A stretch of 5,135 nt of DNA from positions 626 through 5,760 of the forward strand of contig MGIZ01000036.1 of assembly GCA_001794015.1 (NCBI GenBank), in the 5' to 3' direction. The position numbers and the translations under genes were made by a program. The notes beneath the pieces were generated by a model, which saw only the letters and a list, made by a program, of their open reading frames with translations, had not been told where the DNA came from and made no database searches. The stretch's first letter is position 1; the number at the start of each line of letters is the position of its first letter. This document shows, in pieces, positions 1-4,457 of this stretch. The stretch is from Candidatus Yanofskybacteria bacterium RIFCSPHIGHO2_01_FULL_39_8b (GTDB taxonomy: Bacteria > Patescibacteriota > Minisyncoccia > 2-02-FULL-40-12 > GWA2-44-9).

Positions 1-2
1 CG

Positions 3-785
3 ATACCACGCTTTCACGAACAAGAAGATATTATCAAAACTCTACAGAGAGACGGCATATTAAGGGCCTATCAAATACCTCAAACAGGCGCTGTATTTTT
101 TGTTGGTGTGGTGGACTACTCTATAACGGTCTTACAGCCTCAATTTGATAATATGTACCAGTTGTATCAAGAAAATCTTTCTGTAAATAAAAGGTTTCCG
201 GATTTAGCAAGAATTAATAGTTTTAGTGACGAAATCAAGAAAAAAATAAAACATACTATAGTGGTAATATCAGAAAAATATGAGTTGGAAAATTTAACTA
301 ATAACAACGCTGATCTATCCGAGTTATTAAATATACCCATAGAGGACTTGATAACGAGTGGGTTAAGCAAAGCCGACTTGCAGAGTATCTTAATAATTTT
401 AGGAAAAGAAGCTGACTTTACTCCTTATTTTCGTGAAAAAAGCATAGAAATTGCTTTTGGTCCTTCTTCTCCGGCGGAGACAGTTATCAATTTTTTAAAT
501 GGTGTTAAAGCTAGCCTGATATTACCGGCCGAGACAAATACAGGTTCAGCTAATATCTCGGTAGTAAGTGACGCACAAAGAACAAGTGAATGGGACTCTA
601 ATCTTAAGTTTGATAATATCGCGATAAAATTTTTAAATGGCCATGAGGTCATAATAAAAACTAAAGACAGGACTAAGCAAACCACCTATGAAGAAATGGG
701 ATTTTTGGATAAAAAAACAAAATTACCGGATGTTCAATGGGAATTTTTGAAACGACTATCAGAGCATAAAGGTCTGCTCTTTTAA
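3..785 (+). CDS. Hypothetical protein, 3' part of a gene entering from the left edge
   Basis: The frame is open from the first complete codon at 3 to the TAA at 783-785, giving 260 residues with no beginning. A GTG at 108 could be read as a start, but the 35 codons before it read as normal protein (PRFHEQEDIIKTLQ, then YQIPQTGAVFFVGVVDYS), so I treat the gene as 5'-partial. No transmembrane segment or known catalytic motif is visible. The middle is helical and charged. The last ~60 residues (KFLNGHEVIIKTKDR, YEEMGFLDKKT, WEFLKRLSEHKG) resemble a small winged-helix-like module that I associate with uncharacterised Patescibacteria proteins; that is a recollection, not a domain hit. The DNA is very A+T-rich, clearly more so than the nitrite reductase gene. 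The C-terminus ends abruptly at GLLF inside a hairpin and against a broken gene on the other strand, so the last few residues may not be native. Function unknown. Confidence 0.75.
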   Translation: MPRFHEQEDIIKTLQRDGILRAYQIPQTGAVFFVGVVDYSITVLQPQFDNMYQLYQENLSVNKRFPDLARINSFSDEIKKKIKHTIVVISEKYELENLTNNNADLSELLNIPIEDLITSGLSKADLQSILIILGKEADFTPYFREKSIEIAFGPSSPAETVINFLNGVKASLILPAETNTGSANISVVSDAQRTSEWDSNLKFDNIAIKFLNGHEVIIKTKDRTKQTTYEEMGFLDKKTKLPDVQWEFLKRLSEHKGLLF

Positions 786-899
786 GTCAATGGATTGTTT
801 TATCCCAAGTTCAGACAGTTCTACGTCAGACCATCCAGAGGAAATATGTTTTTCATTATCAAACGTAGTGCCGTGAACAAAATAAGTAATTTTAACCAT
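759..899 (-). pseudogene. Histidine phosphatase (phosphoglycerate mutase-like) fragment, N-terminus only
   Basis: The ATG at 899-897 starts a 46-residue frame reading MVKITYFVHGTTFDNEK, then SSGWSDVELSELGIKQS. This is the N-terminus of the histidine phosphatase superfamily: a beta strand, the phospho-acceptor His9 in HG, and the GWxDxxLxxxGxxQ segment. Family members are usually about 190-200 residues. Here the similarity stops near residue 41 (LKEQ) and the frame ends after TFML, so the second half, including the second catalytic histidine and most substrate-binding residues, is missing. The Arg that normally precedes the catalytic His (RHG) is Val8. I recall VHG as a recurring variant in Patescibacteria, so this need not be decay. 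The start overlaps the end of the upstream zinc-ribbon gene by 8 bp (ATGGTTAA), typical of an operon. An earlier in-frame ATG at 947 would lie inside that gene and is rejected. Product presumed non-functional. Confidence 0.7.
761..783 (+). terminator. Possible intrinsic terminator at the end of the first gene
   Basis: AGAGCA (761-766) and TGCTCT (775-780) form a perfect 6-bp stem around an 8-base loop, followed directly by a short T run (780-783) that merges into the TAA stop. The stem is short and the T tract is only four long, so any termination would be weak. The hairpin overlaps the last codons of the gene and the end of the broken phosphatase frame on the opposite strand. It could instead be a by-product of the joint at this place. 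Confidence 0.35.
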
Positions 900-1209
900 T
901 ATTCTTGGGTGATGATTTAGTAATTTTCTTTGAAACTGAACCTTCAAACAATCGGATAGCTGGTCGGTTTTCTTTTTTGTAAATTATAGGCACACCAAGC
1001 AGTTCCTTGCATTTGGGGCAAACAAGTTTTGATTTACCGATTTTTATATCAACAATTCTATCCAGATAAGTTCTTTTTAATATGCCTGGTCCATCCTTTT
1101 GGTAATAAAATAAGTGAGCTCCGCATTTGGCACAGCTTAAATCCAAAAGGCGAGAATGTCCCCCTCGTGCTTTACGGTATTTATCTTTTTTTAGGTCAAT
1201 TTTGTTCAT
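892..1209 (-). CDS. Zinc-ribbon protein of unknown function (105 aa)
   Basis: This is a complete small gene from ATG at 1209 to TAA at 892. Two CxxC knuckles, Cys26/Cys29 (CAKCG) and Cys64/Cys67 (CPKCK), are 34 residues apart and would form one four-cysteine zinc ribbon. Between them is a basic stretch (GPGILKRTYLDRI). The N-terminus is very basic (KKDKYRKARGGHSR), and the C-terminus is a basic tail with Ser/Lys repeats and no fold that I recognise. There is no signal peptide or membrane segment, so it should be cytoplasmic; nucleic-acid or ribosome contact is possible but only inferred. Just before the start codon there is no Shine-Dalgarno sequence. On the same strand it lies 69 bp downstream of the mannitol-dehydrogenase-like remnant and overlaps the phosphatase fragment by 8 bp, so the three were probably one transcription unit. 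Similar orphan proteins are, as I recall, common in Patescibacteria. Confidence 0.75.
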   Translation of the reverse strand: MNKIDLKKDKYRKARGGHSRLLDLSCAKCGAHLFYYQKDGPGILKRTYLDRIVDIKIGKSKLVCPKCKELLGVPIIYKKENRPAIRLFEGSVSKKITKSSPKNNG

Positions 1210-1278
1210 CGTTTATAATTTAGCAGTTTTTACTTTATTTTTCCATATGCTATTCTCTGAAACAAAAAGGACTACTAA

Positions 1279-1524
1279 TTAAGTAGCCCAGACCTTATTT
1301 CTCGTAAGCTCTTGGAACAAGAAATCACTTTTTATCATTTGTGTTAATGTCTCATCTGGATTTAAGGAGGAAATATCTTGAAGAACGGCATCTATACCTT
1401 TTTGCCTAATTTCGCTGACAAGCTCTAGTGCCTGTCCGTTACCCTGATAATCAAAGGCGAGAGCCCCAGCTATACCAGTTGAAAGAAAGGTCGGGGTAAT
1501 TCCTTGCTCAAGAGCTTGTCTGGA
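1279..1524 (-). pseudogene. Mannitol-1-phosphate 5-dehydrogenase-like C-terminal fragment, 5' end missing
   Basis: The minus strand is open from 1638 to the TAA at 1281-1279 with no plausible start codon. Its last ~81 residues resemble the end of the mannitol dehydrogenase C-terminal domain. Compared from memory with E. coli MtlD, STGIAGALAFDYQGNGQALE lines up with IEGIAAAMHFRSEDDPQAQE, and the following segment QKGIDAVLQDISSLNP lines up with DKGPQAALAQISGLDA, with equal spacing and no gaps. The segment just before (LEQGITPTFL) aligns with LEYSLPHKNL. The NAD-binding domain and the catalytic core are absent, because the block ends near 1520-1525, where a plus-strand remnant begins. It is therefore a remnant or a cut-off gene. 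Full-length members are about 380 residues and oxidise mannitol 1-phosphate to fructose 6-phosphate. The assignment rests on this short alignment only. The frame continues to 1638 across the joint, but that part is antisense to the DUF5666-like remnant. Confidence 0.55.
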
Positions 1525-1525
1525 T

Positions 1526-1669
1526 ACTACCGAAGTCGGAAAATCTGTAAGTGGTACGCCTATGGATTTAAAAGTGGGAGAAACTGTTACAACTAACGGT
1601 ACGGCAAATTCTGACGGAAGTATAACGGCGCAGTCGATTCAAATTAGGCCAACCGTACCTGCGAATTAA
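1526..1669 (+). pseudogene. DUF5666-like C-terminal fragment, 5' end missing
   Basis: The plus-strand frame ending at TAA 1667-1669 reads SVSGTPMDLKVGETVTTNGT, then ANSDGSITAQSIQIRPTVPAN. This matches my memory of the repeat ending many Patescibacteria DUF5666-type secreted proteins: a DLKVGDxVxVxG strand pair followed by a DGSxTAxxIxIRP strand pair, a small beta-barrel fold. Only the final ~45 residues are present. The ATG at 1562 would make a 35-residue peptide starting mid-domain, and there is no ribosome binding site, so I do not call it a gene. Upstream of about 1526 the sequence belongs, on the opposite strand, to the mannitol-dehydrogenase-like remnant. The signal peptide and the rest of the protein are missing. 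Function of the family is unknown; it is probably extracytoplasmic. Confidence 0.6.
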
Positions 1670-1834
1670 CCATCAAAATATTTCTGGCATGACTACGATC
1701 AACCTCGAAATACAAATAAATAAAAATCACGAGACTAAAATTAAGAAATTAACAACCAACTCACCATCTAATATATCCGCTTTTACTGTCTAAAGAATCC
1801 AGGGGGGTATAGTAGGGCAACCCAGAACGAACGA
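1670..1834. other. Non-coding A+T-rich stretch
   Basis: All frames on both strands are broken by frequent stops, and no tRNA-like fold, terminator or repeat is visible. The only feature of note is a run of six G at 1802-1807 followed by TATAGTAGGG. Together with the two gene remnants before it, this makes 1210-1910 a 700-bp stretch without an intact gene. Confidence 0.6.
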
Positions 1835-1863
1835 TTGCCTTTGAATTGTCAAAATGATAAAAT
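1835..1863 (+). promoter_or_regulatory. Candidate sigma-70-type promoter before the SemiSWEET gene
   Basis: TTGCCT (1835-1840, four of six matches to TTGACA) is separated by exactly 17 bases from TAAAAT (1858-1863, five of six matches to TATAAT). The predicted transcript would start near 1870 and give a ~40-base leader before the ATG at 1911. In such A+T-rich sequence chance matches are common, but the spacing and the position after a run of gene remnants make it the best candidate for driving the plus-strand gene set. Confidence 0.4.
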
Positions 1864-1887
1864 AAAAATTGGCAGTCGTTATTTTAT
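1857..1887. repeat. Perfect 9-bp inverted repeat overlapping the candidate -10 box
   Basis: ATAAAATAA (1857-1865) and TTATTTTAT (1879-1887) are exact reverse complements around a 13-base spacer. The left arm covers the predicted -10 element and the right arm lies 23 bp before the start codon at 1911. A 10-base direct repeat AATAAAAATT (1861-1870 and 1893-1902) overlaps it. The arms contain only A and T, so it may be coincidental; if functional it could be an operator or a weak leader hairpin. Confidence 0.3.
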
Positions 1888-1910
1888 TCAGAAATAAAAA
1901 TTTGTAATTA

Positions 1911-2168
1911 ATGTTTGAGTTAATTCGTTGGTCAACATTTTTAGCAACCATATCATTGGTGATTGTTGGTTATACCGATCAACTTCGTTTGATTTTTTTT
2001 CGGCAAGATACGACCGGTCTTTCTTTAATGATGATACTTTTGTCTTTTTGGTCATGGTTGAGCTATGCTCTCTATGGTTATTTTCAGAAAGATCGCAAAA
2101 TTTTTTGGCCCAACTTATTGGGAACTGTTATAATAGGGTTGATATTGTTGAGCTTTCTTTTTTATTAA
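1911..2168 (+). CDS. SemiSWEET / PQ-loop family membrane protein (85 aa)
   Basis: SemiSWEETs are half-size sugar uniporters that dimerise, each subunit being a three-helix bundle. The length (85 residues) is right for the family, and three membrane segments are visible at about residues 8-30, 38-57 and 63-84. The signature after helix 1, TTGLSL (34-39), matches the family's S/T-T-G/K-x-S-L turn. A Trp-rich helix 2 (FWSWLSYALYG, 46-56) and PNLLG in helix 3 (Asn68) sit where the family has its substrate-pocket Trp and Asn. The PQ dipeptide in helix 1 is replaced: the segment reads GYTDQLRLIFFRQD, so the helix-kinking Pro is absent. The start at 1911 has no Shine-Dalgarno sequence; another reading frame over the same DNA is a shadow. 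It lies 125 bp upstream of the DoxX-like gene, with a dyad between them, so it may be transcribed separately. Substrate unknown. A non-transporting PQ-loop protein is the alternative. Confidence 0.7.
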   Translation: MFELIRWSTFLATISLVIVGYTDQLRLIFFRQDTTGLSLMMILLSFWSWLSYALYGYFQKDRKIFWPNLLGTVIIGLILLSFLFY

Positions 2169-2198
2169 TTATAAAAAATTAATTCCGTTAGAGATAAT
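2169..2198 (+). promoter_or_regulatory. Weak candidate promoter for the DoxX-nirK-VIT operon
   Basis: TTATAA (2169-2174) and GATAAT (2193-2198, five of six matches to the -10 consensus) are 18 bases apart, just after the SemiSWEET stop codon. The -35 match is poor (four of six) and the region is A+T-rich, so this is tentative. It would place the dyad at 2246-2272 within the 5' leader. Confidence 0.25.
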
Positions 2199-2245
2199 TC
2201 TGGCGGGTTTGGAAATCAAAACAATAAATTAAGGTAACGCATCGC

Positions 2246-2272
2246 ATTTGTCACCACATGGTGCTGGCAAAT
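2246..2272. promoter_or_regulatory. Imperfect 27-bp dyad before the DoxX-like gene, possible operator or leader hairpin
   Basis: ATTTGTCA (2246-2253) faces TGGCAAAT (2265-2272), and the inner bases CCA and TGG extend the symmetry. Ten of the thirteen opposed pairs match as DNA. As RNA one mismatch becomes a G-U pair, giving an 8-bp stem, an internal mismatch, a short upper stem and the loop CATGG. It ends 21 bp before the chosen start of the DoxX-like gene and is the most G+C-rich and symmetric element in that intergenic region. It does not match the FNR (TTGAT-N4-ATCAA) or CRP (TGTGA-N6-TCACA) half-sites. A regulator-binding site for the nitrite reductase operon is an inference. Confidence 0.35.
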
Positions 2273-2293
2273 ACTTGCGCTATCTCTGGTGGG

Positions 2294-2734
2294 ATGAACA
2301 TAAAATTAATGGAATGGGCATTGAGGATAGGAGTGGCCGGCGAATTTATCGGCCATGGAGTATTTGCCCTGCAGGGCAAAAAAGATTGGATAGGATGGTT
2401 TGGCAAATTTGGGGTTAACGACCCGGAAACGGCAAAATTATTATTGTTTTGGATCGGTTTAATAGATTTAATCGTGGCCGTGCTTGTTTTAATTAAACCC
2501 ATCCGTATTGCTCTTCTCTGGGCGGTAGTTTGGGGATTTTGGACAGCGCTATTAAGGCCGATAGTCGGTATGCCTATTTGGGATTTCATCGAAAGATGGG
2601 CCAACTGGGGTGCGCCATTGGCATTATTGGCTTATTATGGCTGGCCCAAGTGTTTAAAGGGCTGGTTTTGGGATCAGAGATGTAATGAGGATTTTATCTC
2701 TAGCTCCGGAAATTTTTCTTCCGAAGATAAATAA
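2294..2734 (+). CDS. DoxX-like integral membrane protein (146 aa)
   Basis: A four-helix membrane protein of the DoxX superfamily. Membrane segments are at about residues 8-27, 47-67, 69-88 and 104-120. The family pattern is clear: RIGVAGEFIGHGVFAL in helix 1, a GWFGKFG loop, a GLIDLIVAVLVLIKP segment with the conserved acidic residue in helix 2, then WGFWTALLRPIVG and FIERWANWGAPLALL in the second half. A polar tail of ~25 residues follows (DQRCNEDF, then a Ser-rich end). I chose ATG 2294 over ATG 2258, because the similarity begins at the later Met and the earlier one sits inside a dyad and would add a poor N-terminus; GGTGGG precedes 2294 but is too close to be a normal ribosome binding site. 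Family members vary in role: a subunit of archaeal thiosulfate:quinone oxidoreductase, or redox and stress proteins. The gene ends 11 bp before nirK, so the two are probably co-transcribed, and it may serve as a membrane partner, possibly in quinol-linked electron supply; that is inference. Confidence 0.75.
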   Translation: MNIKLMEWALRIGVAGEFIGHGVFALQGKKDWIGWFGKFGVNDPETAKLLLFWIGLIDLIVAVLVLIKPIRIALLWAVVWGFWTALLRPIVGMPIWDFIERWANWGAPLALLAYYGWPKCLKGWFWDQRCNEDFISSSGNFSSEDK

Positions 2735-2745
2735 ATAATCCAAAA

Positions 2746-3933
2746 ATGAAATTTTTATTAAGTCCATTCATATTAACATTAGGCGTGGTTCTGGGCGGAG
2801 CATTTGTCCTTTTTTTCTTGTTCGGCGCCGGGCCAACATCTTCAGTCGATCAGGACCAGCACATGGTCATGTCTCTGGATGTTGCCGATATTAGTCCAAA
2901 AGCTGATGTTTTGCCTCTACCGATGGCAGTTGAAAGAAGGGACGGGGAGAATAAGAAAGTCATTGTTAATTTGAAAGCTACTCAAGTCGTCGCTAGTCTT
3001 GCTGATGGAACTACCTATGAATATTGGACATATAACAACCAGGTTCCCGGGCCGTTTATCAGAGTAATGGAGGGCGACGATGTTGAGATATCACTTAGCC
3101 ATGAGCATGCCCATGCGATGAATACAAATGAGTCCGAGCATTCATTTGGCCTAAGTTCGTTTATGCCGCTTGCTCTCGCCGATAGCGGTCAAGATGATGG
3201 CCATACGATGGATGTTGAAACGGCCGAACATATGGCCGCCGGACACGGGGAACACTCAATAGATCTGCATGCTGTTCTTGGTCCGGGAGGCGGAGCCGGA
3301 TTAACTAGGGTAAAGCCGAATGAAACTAAGACATTTCAATTTAAAGCAGTGCGTCCGGGCATATATATTTATCATTGCGCCAGTCCTCATATTCCCAGCC
3401 ATATTGCCAATGGCATGTATGGTTTGATACTTGTTGAACCGAAAGGCGGTCTTCCGACGGTGGATCAAGAGTTTTATATTGTTCAAGGAGAGTTTTATAC
3501 AACGGGAAGGGTCGGAGAGAAAGGCCATCAGGAACTGGACAAGGACAAGCTTTTAGCTGAACGTCCAGAGTATATTGTTTTTAACGGCCGAACGGGAGCT
3601 CTTACTGGTGAGCGAGCTCTTAAAGCCAAGGTTGGTGATAAAGTTCGCATATTTTTTGGCGTGTCCGGACAGCTTCCTTCTAATTTTCATGTCATCGGCG
3701 AAATATTCGATAAGCTTTATCCTGAAGGCGATATTATTTCTTCACCTCACAGAAATGTCCAGACAACATTAGTTCCGGCTGGTGGGGCGGCGATGGTTGA
3801 GTTTACCGTTGAAGTTCCAGGAAAATATTTGCTCGTTGATCATGCCCTTACCAGAGCTGTTGACAGGGGAGCTTTGGGAGAACTTGTTGTTACCGGACGG
3901 GAACGGCCGGATATAATTAAGCAAATTAAATAG
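2746..3933 (+). CDS. nirK: Copper-containing nitrite reductase (NO-forming), membrane-anchored
   Basis: NirK reduces nitrite to nitric oxide at a type 2 copper site, using electrons passed through a type 1 copper, as a trimer outside the cytoplasmic membrane. The 395 residues begin with one hydrophobic segment (about 2-27), a signal anchor, and then two cupredoxin domains. All key residues are visible: type 1 ligands His170, Cys211 (IYHCASP), His219 and Met224; type 2 ligands His175, His210 and His366 (VDHALTRA); catalytic Asp173 (HSIDLHA) and His315 (NFHVIG). The glycine-rich GPGGGAG after the first ligands and the PAGGAAMVEF and PGKYLLVDH segments also match the family. Unusual is a ~50-residue insertion (about 118-168) with seven extra His and four Met before the first ligand. 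Residue 218 is Ser where many NirKs have Trp. The start has no Shine-Dalgarno sequence. Its DNA is visibly richer in G+C than the first gene of the window, consistent with transfer. Flanked 11 bp and 12 bp away by membrane-protein genes. A laccase-like two-domain oxidase is less likely, given the Asp/His pair and ligand set. Confidence 0.9.
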   Translation: MKFLLSPFILTLGVVLGGAFVLFFLFGAGPTSSVDQDQHMVMSLDVADISPKADVLPLPMAVERRDGENKKVIVNLKATQVVASLADGTTYEYWTYNNQVPGPFIRVMEGDDVEISLSHEHAHAMNTNESEHSFGLSSFMPLALADSGQDDGHTMDVETAEHMAAGHGEHSIDLHAVLGPGGGAGLTRVKPNETKTFQFKAVRPGIYIYHCASPHIPSHIANGMYGLILVEPKGGLPTVDQEFYIVQGEFYTTGRVGEKGHQELDKDKLLAERPEYIVFNGRTGALTGERALKAKVGDKVRIFFGVSGQLPSNFHVIGEIFDKLYPEGDIISSPHRNVQTTLVPAGGAAMVEFTVEVPGKYLLVDHALTRAVDRGALGELVVTGRERPDIIKQIK

Positions 3934-3945
3934 CCAGCTTATCAG

Positions 3946-4452
3946 ATGTTATTTCACAAATTTTCTTCAGTCTCATATTTCAGGAATTTTATCTTCGGAG
4001 TGGAAGACAGTTTGGTTTCAACGGTAGGATTGCTTTCAGGAGTGGCCGTTGCTGATGTTCCCGGAGCGACTATTCTGCTTACCGGCATAATTCTTATTTT
4101 TGTAGAATCGATATCTATGGCGGCGGGGAGTTTTTTGTCGGAATATTCCGCTGAAGGTTATGCGCGCAAAGCCGAAGTTCCGACCAGAAGCAATTTTATT
4201 TCAGGCACGATAATGTTCTTTTCTTATTTTGTTTCAGGATTTGTTCCATTATTGCCGTATATTGTTTGGCCCGTTACTACAGCTCTTAAATATTCGGTAG
4301 CTTTGTCGGTAGTCGCGTTGTTTTTATTGGGAGTAATCGGCGCTAAAATATCCGGCACAAATATTTTTCGTAACGGATTTAGAATGGCAATTGTTGGCGG
4401 CATAGCCATAACAGTTGGAATGCTCGCCGGTAATTTTCTGTCTAAATTTTAA
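3946..4452 (+). CDS. VIT1/CCC1-family Fe2+/Mn2+ transporter, short form (168 aa)
   Basis: VIT1/CCC1 proteins move Fe2+ or Mn2+ across membranes, out of the cytosol, usually by proton exchange. Five membrane segments are visible at about residues 23-37, 40-62, 86-107, 114-134 and 145-164, the family's number. The helix 1 signature FIFGVEDSLVSTVGLLSG carries the acidic residue Asp21, and helix 2 has ESISMAAGSFLSEYSAE with Glu54 and Met58, where the family has its ion-path acidic and Met residues. Typical members of 230-250 residues carry a Glu-rich cytoplasmic metal-binding domain between helices 2 and 3. Here only ~20 residues (EYSAEGYARKAEVPTRSN) join them, so that domain is absent. The ATG is 12 bp after the nirK stop with no Shine-Dalgarno sequence, suggesting co-transcription and translational coupling. 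Placement beside a copper enzyme hints at metal homeostasis, but the substrate cannot be read from sequence. The next frame starts 5 bp after its stop. Confidence 0.85.
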   Translation: MLFHKFSSVSYFRNFIFGVEDSLVSTVGLLSGVAVADVPGATILLTGIILIFVESISMAAGSFLSEYSAEGYARKAEVPTRSNFISGTIMFFSYFVSGFVPLLPYIVWPVTTALKYSVALSVVALFLLGVIGAKISGTNIFRNGFRMAIVGGIAITVGMLAGNFLSKF

Positions 4453-4457
4453 TCTCA

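Noticed and set aside
759..947. A 62-residue minus-strand frame starting at 947
   Set aside because: Its first 16 codons lie inside the zinc-ribbon gene in another frame; the phosphatase similarity starts at the ATG at 899.
1029..1223. 64-residue plus-strand frame
   Set aside because: Antisense to the zinc-ribbon gene; no family resemblance.
1670..1910. Possible small RNA, riboswitch or tRNA in the gap
   Set aside because: No conserved fold or cloverleaf could be drawn; only A+T-rich sequence with one A/T inverted repeat.
1928..2182. Second long plus-strand frame over the SemiSWEET gene
   Set aside because: It is a frame shadow; only the 1911 frame shows three regular membrane segments and family motifs.
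2258..2293. Twelve extra N-terminal residues for the DoxX-like protein from ATG 2258
   Set aside because: They do not resemble the family, have no ribosome binding site, and lie in and just after a dyad; the family similarity begins at the Met encoded at 2294.
2251..2604. 117-residue minus-strand frame
   Set aside because: Antisense to the DoxX-like gene, with Pro/Asn-rich composition and no motif.
3163..3186. Internal signal-peptide-like stretch FMPLALADS in NirK
   Set aside because: It is too short for a membrane segment and lies inside the His/Met-rich insertion of a continuous cupredoxin frame, so it is not a second start or a fusion point.
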